Under the pieces are notes generated by a model. It searched no databases and had not been told where the DNA came from. It saw only the letters and a list, made by a program, of their open reading frames with translations. 64,000 bases of DNA, taken from NCBI GenBank assembly GCA_900551915.1, contig URXT01000007.1, positions 1 through 64,000 on the forward strand, written 5' to 3'. This stretch comes from an uncultured bacterium (GTDB lineage: Bacteria; Cyanobacteriota; Vampirovibrionia; Gastranaerophilales; Gastranaerophilaceae). Of the stretch, positions 8,876 through 17,228 are shown piece by piece. The first letter of the stretch is position 1. Every line of letters starts with the position of its first letter. The translations under genes were made by a program, and so were the position numbers.

Positions 8876-9514
8876 CTAGTTTAATAATTCAGCCATTGTT
8901 AAGCCGCGTCTTTTTGCAACATCAGTAAACGGTGTCAAAGCTTTCAAAGCTTCGATTGTTGCGTTAGCAGCGTTAAGCGGAGATTTTGAACCTAAAGATT
9001 TTGATAGGATGTTTTCAATACCTGCAAGCTCAAGAACTGAACGAACTGCGCCGCCGGCAATAATACCTGTACCTTGTGAAGCAGGTCTCAACATAACTTC
9101 GCCTGCACCTGAACGTCCGACAATCGGGTGCGGAATAGTTGTTTTGAAGATAGGAACAGTGATAAGATTTTTTCTTCCGTCAGCAATAGCTTTTTGGATA
9201 GCAATAATAACTTCAGAAGCTTTTGCACAGCCAACGCCAACCTGGCCTTTTTGGTTGCCGACAATAACGATTGCACGGAAGCTCAATTTTTTACCGCCTT
9301 TAACAACCTTTGTTACACGGCTGATTTGAACAACTCTTTCAGTCCATTCGCTTTGCGGTTTTTCTTCAACTGTTTCGATTTTTTGTTTTCTTCCGCGGCC
9401 TTTTTTGCCTCTTGAAGGTTTTTCTTCATTGTTTTCAACAACTTCGGAAGTTTCTTCTACTGCAACTTCTTCTGTAATTTCTGTTGAAATTTCTTCTTTG
9501 TTTTCTAAATCCAT
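8876..9514 (-). CDS. rpsE: 30S ribosomal protein S5 with a long acidic N-terminal extension
   Basis: 212 residues against about 165 in most bacteria. Residues from about 57 ([19 protein letters not shown]) are canonical S5: double-stranded-RNA-binding fold, [10 protein letters not shown], the loop involved in decoding fidelity, and [24 protein letters not shown]. The first 56 residues are Glu/Val/Thr-rich and then Lys/Arg/Gly-rich ([12 protein letters not shown]). First gene of rpsE-rpmD-rplO-secY; rplR and rplF are not upstream. A promoter can be seen at 9635-9663. Confidence 0.96.
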   Translation of the reverse strand: MDLENKEEISTEITEEVAVEETSEVVENNEEKPSRGKKGRGRKQKIETVEEKPQSEWTERVVQISRVTKVVKGGKKLSFRAIVIVGNQKGQVGVGCAKASEVIIAIQKAIADGRKNLITVPIFKTTIPHPIVGRSGAGEVMLRPASQGTGIIAGGAVRSVLELAGIENILSKSLGSKSPLNAANATIEALKALTPFTDVAKRRGLTMAELLN

Positions 9515-9634
9515 TGATTTTACCTTTCATTTTAATTTGAATTTAATAACTTATTATTTTTACAAATACGCCAAAAATAATGCTAATTAAAGCTTTTGGA
9601 ATTCGTATTCGTGAGTAACTTTTCTGACTTTATT

Positions 9635-9663
9635 ATAATAATATAAATTATTTAAAAATGCAA
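9635..9663 (-). promoter_or_regulatory. Candidate promoter of the rpsE-secY cluster
   Basis: On the minus strand TTGCAT (9658-9663) is followed after 17 bases by TATTAT (9635-9640); transcription would start near 9628, about 115 bases before the rpsE ATG. The spacing is ideal, but the region is very AT-rich. Confidence 0.4.
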
Positions 9664-9678
9664 GCTGTTTTATAATTT

Positions 9679-10392
9679 TCATTTGTCATGCATTTGTTTA
9701 ATCATTTCGTGTGTTTTTACACCGCCTTTTTCTACAGGATAGCTGGCCAAAGCTCCAATTTGTAAATCACTTATATCATCGCTTAGTGTATTAAAAATAA
9801 ATAAATCATACCCCCATTTATTAGGACCCTTTTTGCCGTTTATATCAACAGCAAATAAAGCAGGGTCAATTGTAGTGTACGTGCCTGAAAATACTATTTG
9901 TCCGTCAGCAAGTACATAAACAGGATTTTTATATAGAATGTTACTTTGCCAATAAGATTTTATTCCGTTTAGCTGTGCGTGTACTTCATCTTCTGTCATA
10001 TCAGGATTATCTTCAAGTTTAATTGTGTCAAATCCTTTGTATTTTGGAATACAGGTTGGATAAGCATTATTTTTGCAATGCGCTATAATATTTAAATTTT
10101 TCATTAAGGTTTGAGATAAAATCAGACATTCTGTACGTATTCCACCTTGGTTATTACTTGTAGTGGTTAATTTTCCGCCCGGTTTGATATAAAAGCAAGC
10201 AGGTTTATAACCCAAATCGGCTTGTGATTTTAGCAGAGCTTGCTGCAAGACTGAATACGTTTTCCTGAATTGATTTTTCAGGATATATTTTTCTGCTTTA
10301 TTAATAATATTTGGAAGAGTCATTGCTGCAACTATTCCTATTATACCTATGGTAGTTAAAACCTCCGCCAATGTAAAAGATTTAATTTGCAA
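9679..10392 (-). CDS. Type IV pilin-like protein
   Basis: 237 residues. The N-terminus MQIKSFTLAEVLTTIGIIGI followed by VAAMTLPNI is a class III prepilin-type signal: short basic leader, Phe at the cleavage junction, Glu at mature position 5, then a hydrophobic helix. This is expected to be processed by a prepilin peptidase and inserted in the inner membrane or assembled in a pilus or pseudopilus. The globular part contains VDINGKKGPNKWGYDLFIF, a motif also seen in the two other proteins of this kind in the window (17229-17933, 40759-41535). It stands alone rather than beside pilus assembly genes. Confidence 0.85.
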   Translation of the reverse strand: MQIKSFTLAEVLTTIGIIGIVAAMTLPNIINKAEKYILKNQFRKTYSVLQQALLKSQADLGYKPACFYIKPGGKLTTTSNNQGGIRTECLILSQTLMKNLNIIAHCKNNAYPTCIPKYKGFDTIKLEDNPDMTEDEVHAQLNGIKSYWQSNILYKNPVYVLADGQIVFSGTYTTIDPALFAVDINGKKGPNKWGYDLFIFNTLSDDISDLQIGALASYPVEKGGVKTHEMIKQMHDK

Positions 10393-10492
10393 AATTTAAC
10401 CCTCCCTAAATATTCGTACTACAAGCGATTTTAACACAAAATCTCCAAAATAGCAATATTTTTCTTCTGAATTATTTGCAATACTTTAAACT

Positions 10493-10717
10493 ATGACAAA
10501 GAAAATGGACAAAGTTTTCCATAGAAAATTCGGCCAGAGAGTAAGATTTTTGCGCAAACAAAAAGGTATGACTCAGGAGCAGCTGAGTTTTGAAATTGAT
10601 GCGGACAATTCATACATTGCAAACATAGAAAATGCCCACAGAGATATACCGCTTTCACGCGTTAATAAAATCGCAAAAACGCTAGGAATTTCGCTGAAAG
10701 AGCTATTTGACTATTAA
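10493..10717 (+). CDS. XRE-family helix-turn-helix regulator
   Basis: 74 residues, essentially one Cro/C1-type DNA-binding domain: GQRVRFLRKQKGMTQEQLSF, then IDADNSYIANIENAHRDIPLSRVNKIAKTLGISLKELF. Turn and recognition helix are clear; no sensor domain. It is divergent from the pilin-like gene to its left and may regulate it; that is inference from position. Confidence 0.85.
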   Translation: MTKKMDKVFHRKFGQRVRFLRKQKGMTQEQLSFEIDADNSYIANIENAHRDIPLSRVNKIAKTLGISLKELFDY

Positions 10718-10750
10718 ATTATTTAAAGATTGTATAAAGCACAGTAAAAC

Positions 10751-11329
10751 TTATTTGATTTCTTTAACACATCGTACACCGAGCAGTTTTATTGTATCCA
10801 TGTATGCGTTTGTCATTCCTGTTATAAAGTTTGCAGTGTAATGTCCGTTTTTATCATATCGGTCGTTTAACCAGTAATTTCCATACCTGTAAGATTTTTC
10901 ATCTAAAAATAGAAGATTTACCTTCGGGTTGCAGGTATATTTCACAGAATCAGCAGGAACCAAGCAGTTTGCTTGGTCGTCATGGCAGGATTTAAGAAAA
11001 GTTTCTTTATCCTTTATAATATTACTGTTTATACCCATTGCGATTTTGCAGGTTGAAGATGCACGCCACATTTCCCAGGCTTCTTCTCGAGTTGGAAGAC
11101 GCATTCCTTTTGATTTACAGTATGCCTCAGCTGCTTCAAAATTCATTGGGCCTTCATTAATTTCATCTACAAGAAGAGTTTCATTTATCTGCGTTACATT
11201 GACTTTTGACGTCACAGGCGGGTAAAGTCGTTGTATTTCTTCATTTACTCCGGTATTCAGCACAATTAAAATTATTATAAACAAGCACAAAAGGCCTATA
11301 ATTATTGTTGATTTTTCATTTTCGTTCAT
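10751..11329 (-). CDS. Membrane-anchored protein with an Lcl/FGE-like C-terminal domain
   Basis: 192 residues. A hydrophobic helix at residues 9-25 (IIIGLLCLFIIILIVL) is an N-terminal anchor. The outer part has NFEAAEAYCKSKGMRLPTREEAWEMW and ends TIKLLGVRCVKE, the pattern of the DUF1566/Lcl or formylglycine-enzyme-like fold (A-x-x-YC-x-x-KG-x-RLPT ... VRCV). Six Cys suggest disulfides. Lies 4 bases after the stop side of the phosphomutase gene on the same strand and is probably cotranscribed with it. Precise role not known. Confidence 0.6.
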   Translation of the reverse strand: MNENEKSTIIIGLLCLFIIILIVLNTGVNEEIQRLYPPVTSKVNVTQINETLLVDEINEGPMNFEAAEAYCKSKGMRLPTREEAWEMWRASSTCKIAMGINSNIIKDKETFLKSCHDDQANCLVPADSVKYTCNPKVNLLFLDEKSYRYGNYWLNDRYDKNGHYTANFITGMTNAYMDTIKLLGVRCVKEIK

Positions 11330-11333
11330 AAAC

Positions 11334-12791
11334 TTATTTTAATATATTTTCTAAAGTTTTAATCATGCAATTTTTGTATCTTTCGCAATCGTCCTTTGTT
11401 TTACCTTCAAAGCGCAAGGTAAAAACCGGTTCGGTGTTGCTCTGGCGTATTAAGGCAAAGCCGCCGTCAAAAGTAATTCTCATCCCGTCAAGAGTGATTA
11501 TTTCTTTAATATCGCTTCCGAAAAGGTTTTTATTGCATTCTACGCACTCTTTAAATTTCTCCATTGTTTCTTTTTTCTTTTCGTTCGGGCAGGGAAAACG
11601 CACTTCATCAGAAGAGCAAACCGCATCAAAAGGTTTTAGCATTTCTTGAAGTTTGAAATTTGGATTTGTTTTTTTGTTTTTGGCAATTATTTCAATAATT
11701 CGGCAGCCAGCATAAATTGCATCATCAAAACCGTAGTATTTGTCTTTAAAAAAGGTATGGCCGCTCATTTCACCTGCAAGAAGTGCGTTTGTTTCTTTCA
11801 TTTTGTCCTTAATATATCCATGACCGGTTTTGCACATTACTGCATGCCCGCCTGCATTATTAATGCTGTCAAAAAGAACTTGAGAACACTTAACCTCGCT
11901 TACAACAGTAAGTTTGTCTTTATTATCAATTTCATTTAACAAATCCTGAGCATAAATTAAGAGAAGTTTGTCTCCGGTAAGCGGCTTGCCATCAGGCGTA
12001 ATTACGCCGATTCTGTCGCTGTCTCCATCGTATGCAATCCCAACATCAGCATTATTTTCAAGAACTGTTTCCTCAATAACTTTAAGAGTTTTTAAATCGC
12101 TTGGATTCGGGTGGTGATTCGGGAAGTTGCCGTCCGGAGCAGAGAAAAGCTCAATAACTTCACAGCCCAATTCGCGGTATAATTGAGGCCCTACGACCCC
12201 TCCGGTTGCATTTGCGCTGTCAACAACAACTTTAATTCCTTTCCCGATTGTTCCGAAACGTTTTTTCATGTCATCTATATAATCAGGAATTATGTTATAT
12301 TCTACAATCTTGCCGGTAACTGCTTCTGCTTGTTTTTCTGAAAGTTCTTTAAATGCCAGCTCCTTAACTTCCTTTATTTGAGCTTCATTAAGAGTTCGTC
12401 CGGCGTACGTCATTTTCATTCCATTGTATTCTTTTGGGTTGTGGCTTGCTGTGATAATCATTGCCCCAAGAATTTTTTCGCCGCCGGTAATTTGTGATGG
12501 AACCCCGACAACTTCACTGTAATAACCTATTGGGGTTGGGGCAAGACCCAAATCCACAACATTTGCACCTGTGGAGGTAATTCCTTCAATAAGCGATTTG
12601 GCAAGCGAAGGCGAATGTGTTCTTGCATCACGTGTAACCGTTATCCATATTGCTTCTGTTTTTTTTGAAGCTTGTTTTTTTAAATATTCAACAAACGCGC
12701 GGCCGGTATAATAAAAAATTTCTTCAGTAATATCTTCTCCGTAAATTCCTCTGATATCGTTTTTCCCGAAAGCGTGTTCGTATTTTTTCAT
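11334..12791 (-). CDS. Phosphomannomutase/phosphoglucomutase
   Basis: 485 residues of the alpha-D-phosphohexomutase family, interconverting hexose 1- and 6-phosphates for glycan and nucleotide-sugar synthesis in the cytoplasm. Active-site phosphoserine S116 in TASHNP, metal loop DGDSDR (255-260), sugar-binding loop GEMSGH (340-345), and the phosphate-binding loop RQSNTEPVFTLRFEG near the C-terminus are all intact. The N-terminus FGKNDIRGIYGEDIT is typical of the PMM/PGM class. Close to a divergent ABC permease gene; specificity for glucose or mannose cannot be told from sequence alone. Confidence 0.92.
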   Translation of the reverse strand: MKKYEHAFGKNDIRGIYGEDITEEIFYYTGRAFVEYLKKQASKKTEAIWITVTRDARTHSPSLAKSLIEGITSTGANVVDLGLAPTPIGYYSEVVGVPSQITGGEKILGAMIITASHNPKEYNGMKMTYAGRTLNEAQIKEVKELAFKELSEKQAEAVTGKIVEYNIIPDYIDDMKKRFGTIGKGIKVVVDSANATGGVVGPQLYRELGCEVIELFSAPDGNFPNHHPNPSDLKTLKVIEETVLENNADVGIAYDGDSDRIGVITPDGKPLTGDKLLLIYAQDLLNEIDNKDKLTVVSEVKCSQVLFDSINNAGGHAVMCKTGHGYIKDKMKETNALLAGEMSGHTFFKDKYYGFDDAIYAGCRIIEIIAKNKKTNPNFKLQEMLKPFDAVCSSDEVRFPCPNEKKKETMEKFKECVECNKNLFGSDIKEIITLDGMRITFDGGFALIRQSNTEPVFTLRFEGKTKDDCERYKNCMIKTLENILK

Positions 12792-12871
12792 GTTGTTCTC
12801 CCTAATTAATTATGATAAAATTGTAACATAAAAATATTTATTTAAATTTATGGACTTGTTGGAGGCTTAAA

Positions 12872-13756
12872 ATATACAGACTGGCTGAAAAACTTTTTAA
12901 CAATCAAAAATTTGCAGCATGGCTGTTTATTTTACCTGCGCTTGCCGGAACTATTGTTTTTATAATAATTCCGGTGATATGTTCGTTCGGTTTAAGTTTT
13001 GCAAAATGGGATTTAATTAACCCCATAAGGTTTGCCGGCCTGGCAAATTACAGGGAAATATTTACAGAACCCCTATTTTTTAAAATTTTTATGAATACAA
13101 TTGTATTTGCGCTGTCAACCTCGTTTTTTGGAATAATAATCCCGTTAATTCTAGCTTGCATACTTAATTCAAAAATCAGAGGGTCAGAGTTCTTTAAAAC
13201 TGCATATTTTCTTCCGTTTATAACGCCAATGATTGTTATAGGAATTATTTGGGAATGGATATTTGACCCGAATATCGGGCTTCTGGCAAATGTTCTTAAT
13301 CTTCACATAAACTGGCTTTATGATACCAGTTTTGCGATGCCTGCGCTCATTATTGTGTCAGTTTGGAAGTTAATCGGCTATAATATGATTATATTTCTTT
13401 CCTCGCTGAGCGGAATTTCAAACAGCATGTTTGAAGCTGCTAAAATCGACGGAGCAAACGCATACCAGACCTTCAAAAACGTTACGGTGCCGCTTCTTTC
13501 GCCAACAATCTTTTTTGTCATAATTATTACTGCTATCAGTTCATTTCAGGTTTTTGATTTAATTTATTTAATGACACAAGGCGGACCTTTAGACAGTACA
13601 AATGTACTTGTCTATGCAATTTATAAAAACGCTTTTGAATATTTCAATATTGGGAAAGCAAGTGCAATTGCGTATGTTTTATTTGTAATTATCCTTATAC
13701 TGACTCTTTGCCAGTGGAGGCTGCGCAAAAAGCTTGTATATAACGAAACTGACTAG
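12872..13756 (+). CDS. Sugar ABC transporter permease (MalF/UgpA type) with an ATA start position
   Basis: About 294 residues, a binding-protein-dependent transport inner-membrane component with six spans and the EAA loop EAAKIDGANAYQTFKNVTVP that docks the ATPase. The open frame reaches back to a stop at 12824, but there is no in-frame ATG, GTG or TTG before 12974. Starting at 12974 would delete the first membrane helix (WLFILPALAGTIVFIIIPV). A perfect GGAGG (12861-12865) stands 6 bases before ATA at 12872-12874, so the true start is this ATA, or an ATG mutated to ATA. No second permease, solute-binding protein or ATPase is adjacent. Confidence 0.75.
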   Translation: MYRLAEKLFNNQKFAAWLFILPALAGTIVFIIIPVICSFGLSFAKWDLINPIRFAGLANYREIFTEPLFFKIFMNTIVFALSTSFFGIIIPLILACILNSKIRGSEFFKTAYFLPFITPMIVIGIIWEWIFDPNIGLLANVLNLHINWLYDTSFAMPALIIVSVWKLIGYNMIIFLSSLSGISNSMFEAAKIDGANAYQTFKNVTVPLLSPTIFFVIIITAISSFQVFDLIYLMTQGGPLDSTNVLVYAIYKNAFEYFNIGKASAIAYVLFVIILILTLCQWRLRKKLVYNETD

Positions 13757-13757
13757 C

Positions 13758-14146
13758 TTATTCACCTTTTACAATATGTTTGTAAATCTTGTTTTCAGGT
13801 GCATTGTTTCCCATCTTAACAAGATATTCGAATAACTCTTTAATCACGTTGTTTTTTGATGCCTGGCGTTCAAATTCGCTTACTTTATAGGTGGTTACCA
13901 GCTTTCCGTTTTTGCTGGAGTATTGTGGCTTATATGTCGTAAAACGAAAGATAGTTTTATCTGCATCTTCAACTAAGTCTACTGCAACTTTTGTAAAAAA
14001 GTCATTTTTTCAATATTTTTGCGTGCAGTATTCAGTTTATTGAATTTATTTTTAGAAATGGCGTAATCTACAACCTTGTGCAAAGTCTCTGTGTTTGTAA
14101 ATTTTGCGCCAAACGTTTGATAATTTTTTGTGTTTTCTATTTGCAT
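13758..14146 (-). pseudogene. Unrecognised small gene broken by a one-base frameshift
   Basis: From the ATG at 14146, preceded by AGGAG, a frame reads MQIENTKNYQTFGAKFTN and stops early. A second frame then reads NDFFTKVAVDLVEDADKT and continues to KHIVKGE, ending at 13758. Adding one base in the A6/T6 tracts around 13995-14010 fuses them into a 129-residue protein, and the restored span is an exact codon multiple. I do not recognise the family. As in the DUF3137-like gene, the loss is one base in a homopolymer, so assembly error and real decay are both possible. Confidence 0.6.
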
Positions 14147-14311
14147 AGCTTCTCCTAAAATATTTGCTTTCTGCCATAAAATAACCTCTAAATCTTACTT
14201 TTTGCTATTTTTTAGATATAAATTAATTTTTGTTACAAATAGAAGTTTTTTACTAAAGTTTGCACCTCTGAGAGCCGATATAGAAAATATAACTTAGGAA
14301 GGGTGTGTATT

Positions 14312-14452
14312 ATGGATTTCGATGAATTAAAAAATGAAAATCTCATTATTGAAATAAGAGCTTTAATGGATGAAAGCGATGATTTAGATGATATTGACGG
14401 ATACTGTCAATTTATGCGCGAAATGATTTTAAATACCTCCGGTTTAAATTAG
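14312..14452 (+). CDS. Small acidic protein, 46 residues
   Basis: ATG at 14312 preceded by AGGAAGGGTG at good spacing. The product MDFDELKNENLIIEIRALMD then ESDDLDDIDGYCQFMREMIL is strongly acidic and helical, with one Cys. It ends 50 bases before the CoA-disulfide-reductase-like gene on the same strand. Function unknown. The strong ribosome site and codon pattern support a real gene despite its length. Confidence 0.5.
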   Translation: MDFDELKNENLIIEIRALMDESDDLDDIDGYCQFMREMILNTSGLN

Positions 14453-14501
14453 CCGTCTGTGTATTGTTGGGATTTTTCATTAGAATTAATATAACGTTAT
14501 T

Positions 14502-15872
14502 ATGAAAATAGTTATATTAGGCGGTGTTGCAGCCGGCGCTAAAGCTGCAGCAAAGGCCAGAAGAATGCTTCCTGACGCACAAATTGATTTGTATACTGAT
14601 GACACGCATATTTCGTATTCGGCATGCGGCTTGCCATACTATGTAGAAGGCAATTTCGAGGATTACAAACTGCTGTTGGTGCGCTCGCCTGAGGATTTCG
14701 AAAAGACCGGTGTACATATCCATCTTCAAAATCGTGCTGCAAAAATTCTTCCAAATTCTAAACAGGTTTTGATAGAGGATTTGGTTTCAAAAAAGGCTTT
14801 CCTTGTCTGCTATGACAAGCTTATTATTGCTATTGGCGCAAGACCGATTGTCCCGCCAATTAAAAACGTCAATCTGAAAAATGTTTTTACAATCAGAAAA
14901 ATTGAAGACGGTATTGCAATACGTGAAATGGCTGAAAAGTCACAAAATGCAGTTATAATAGGCGGAGGTTATATCGGTATCGAAATGCTTGAGGCGCTTG
15001 TAAAACAGAATGTCTATGTAACTCTTATTGAATATGCACCTACAATTATGCAAACTTTTGACGATGACATGTCGCATCTTATACTTGAGCAGCTTAAATT
15101 CACCTGCGGAAACCGCTTTGAAATTTTAACTTCGGAAATGGCCACCGAGTTTTCCGGTGATAACGAAGGGGTTAAATCAGTTCGAACAGGTTCAGGGAAA
15201 GAAATCCCCGTTGATTTTGTAGTGCTTTGTGCAGGAGTCGTTCCTAACACCGAAATAGCAAGAGATGCAGAAATTGCAATAGGAGAAACCGGTGCTATAA
15301 AAGTTAATGAACGAATGGAAACGAACATTCCCGATATATTTGCCTGCGGAGACTGTGTAGAAGAAAATCTTTTAATCACAAATACTAAAATTTGGCTTCC
15401 GCTTGGAACTAACGCAAATAAAGAAGGCCGGGTTGCTGCAATAAATGCTTGCGGAGGCGACGAAAAGTTTTATGGAGTTTTAGGCTCAGCTGTCACAAGA
15501 TGTCTTTCACTGACAATGTCAATGACCGGATTAACCGTAAAAAAAGCCGAACAACTCGGAATAGAGACTATTTCCGCCACCGTAACCAAAAATGATAAAG
15601 TCGGTTATATGCCTGATGTTAACAACATTACACTAAAGCTTATTGCAAATAAATCAACAGGAAAACTTTTAGGCTGTCAGGGAATCGGCGCAGGAGACGC
15701 TGACAAAAGGGTAAACACCGTCACAAGCTCACTTTTAGCCGGACTTACGGTTGATGAGTTTTATAGAAACGACTTAACTTATGCTCCTCCATTCTCACCA
15801 ACAATTGACCCCTTATTAAATGCGGCACAAATTCTTCTTGAAAAATTAAACAAAAATAATAAGGAAGTTTAA
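14502..15872 (+). CDS. FAD-dependent CoA-disulfide reductase / NADH oxidase-type oxidoreductase
   Basis: 456 residues of the pyridine-nucleotide disulfide oxidoreductase class with a single active-site Cys. FAD-binding GGVAAGAKAAAKARR lies at the N-terminus, redox Cys42 in ISYSACGLPYY, a second Rossmann motif IIGGGYIGIEMLEAL near 157 binds NAD(P)H, and DIFACGDCVE contacts FAD. The C-terminal dimerisation domain includes GCQGIGAGDADKRVN. Relatives reduce CoA disulfide, O2 or persulfides; which applies here cannot be read from the sequence. Converges on the next gene with a 4-base overlap. Confidence 0.85.
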   Translation: MKIVILGGVAAGAKAAAKARRMLPDAQIDLYTDDTHISYSACGLPYYVEGNFEDYKLLLVRSPEDFEKTGVHIHLQNRAAKILPNSKQVLIEDLVSKKAFLVCYDKLIIAIGARPIVPPIKNVNLKNVFTIRKIEDGIAIREMAEKSQNAVIIGGGYIGIEMLEALVKQNVYVTLIEYAPTIMQTFDDDMSHLILEQLKFTCGNRFEILTSEMATEFSGDNEGVKSVRTGSGKEIPVDFVVLCAGVVPNTEIARDAEIAIGETGAIKVNERMETNIPDIFACGDCVEENLLITNTKIWLPLGTNANKEGRVAAINACGGDEKFYGVLGSAVTRCLSLTMSMTGLTVKKAEQLGIETISATVTKNDKVGYMPDVNNITLKLIANKSTGKLLGCQGIGAGDADKRVNTVTSSLLAGLTVDEFYRNDLTYAPPFSPTIDPLLNAAQILLEKLNKNNKEV

Positions 15873-17167
15873 CTTACTGATTCCGCTAAGTATTTAGCTA
15901 AGCCGACACCCATAGAGAAGCAACTTGCCTGAACGCGCAGGGCGCCTTGCGCCATAAAGTCAGCAGAAATACATCTTCCTGCAACAAAGAGGTTGTCATA
16001 ATCCGCTGACATAAGGCTCTCCAGCGGAAGCTGATAATCTTGTACAATATGCAATGTTGATTTATCTTTGTCTTTGCTGTGAACATCGACCGGATAATTT
16101 GATACTAACACAGGATGTTCAAAAGTTTTACCTGATTTTACGTCCTCAATTGTGTAGATATATTTCCCTTTAATTCGTCTTGAAACACGTACTCCAAGCA
16201 TATCTGCAATGTTTGATATATATGAATTTTCAAATCCGGGTAGATAAATTTTACAGAAATTAGCGAGCCTAAAAATGTTTTGACGCGCGAGCTGCAAGGC
16301 TTTTGACATGCTTCTAACCTGCAAAGTGTCTGTGTAATCAATAATTCGAGGGCAGTTAAATGCAATAGTGGAAGGCATTCCGGCAACTGTAAATATCTGA
16401 AAATAGTTGCGGTCGTGGTCTTTAAGGATTTTTTTAGCTACAGCATCTTCAAAAAGCGGCGCTAAAGCCCATTTTGAGCCTTTATCCCATGTGTAGGCCG
16501 TAGATAGATGTATAAATCCGTCTATATCCTCAACTGTTGTGACATTTCTGTCTTTGTCAAACTCTTTAAGCCAGTTTGCAAAATGCGGAACATCAACGCC
16601 GCCCATCAAAAAGCGCAAACTTACCGGCTGATGTTCATTTTTTTCTTCTAAAAATCTGCAATTACAAAGTTTTCCAAATTCACAATTTCCTGTAGCGTCT
16701 ACAAAATACTTCGCGCCGATACATTCCGATAAAACATCTTCATCTTCTTGTAACGACTCGTTATATACTGATAAAATCTCTTTAGAAATTTTTATAGACT
16801 TAATCTCTTTATTCTCAATGCATACATCCTGTATATGGGTATCAAAAAACACTTCTACAGCGGCTTTTCTCATTAAGTTGTCCAAAGCAATTTTTGTAAG
16901 TTCAGGATTAAACCAGCCCTGGTTGTCTAAATACGTTGCCTGGCCGCCAATTGCGTTTAATTCCGCGACAAGAGCTTCGTAAAATTCAGTATTTATTTGG
17001 TGTTCACCACATTTCATAGCAGGAACAACCAGTGCCGAAGTTATTGTTCCGCCAAGGTGTATATTTTTTTCTATCAGAAGAACTTTTAATCCAGAAATAC
17101 CCGCAATATAGGCTGCTGCACATCCGGCTGTACCTCCGCCTATAATTATTACATCATATTTTTTCAT
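15869..17167 (-). CDS. FAD-dependent oxidoreductase (FAD_oxidored family)
   Basis: 432 residues. N-terminal Rossmann motif YDVIIIGGGTAGCAAAYIAG, then IEKNIHLGGTITSALVVPAM. Near residue 180 it has YFVDATGNCEFGKLC, and near the end NLFVAGRCISADFMAQGALR, both typical of the PF12831-type flavoproteins. The members commonly act on unknown small molecules; substrate not inferable. The stop overlaps the end of the preceding convergent oxidoreductase by 4 bases. Confidence 0.85.
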   Translation of the reverse strand: MKKYDVIIIGGGTAGCAAAYIAGISGLKVLLIEKNIHLGGTITSALVVPAMKCGEHQINTEFYEALVAELNAIGGQATYLDNQGWFNPELTKIALDNLMRKAAVEVFFDTHIQDVCIENKEIKSIKISKEILSVYNESLQEDEDVLSECIGAKYFVDATGNCEFGKLCNCRFLEEKNEHQPVSLRFLMGGVDVPHFANWLKEFDKDRNVTTVEDIDGFIHLSTAYTWDKGSKWALAPLFEDAVAKKILKDHDRNYFQIFTVAGMPSTIAFNCPRIIDYTDTLQVRSMSKALQLARQNIFRLANFCKIYLPGFENSYISNIADMLGVRVSRRIKGKYIYTIEDVKSGKTFEHPVLVSNYPVDVHSKDKDKSTLHIVQDYQLPLESLMSADYDNLFVAGRCISADFMAQGALRVQASCFSMGVGLAKYLAESVS

Positions 17168-17228
17168 AGCTTAATTATACAAAAATGCAATTCAGGTAAG
17201 CAAATAATTTAATATTTGTTAAACTAGC

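Noticed and set aside
9009..9329. Long open frames opposite rpsE
   Set aside because: They are antisense shadows of rpsE; the same holds for other frames opposite secY, the autotransporter and the kinase genes.
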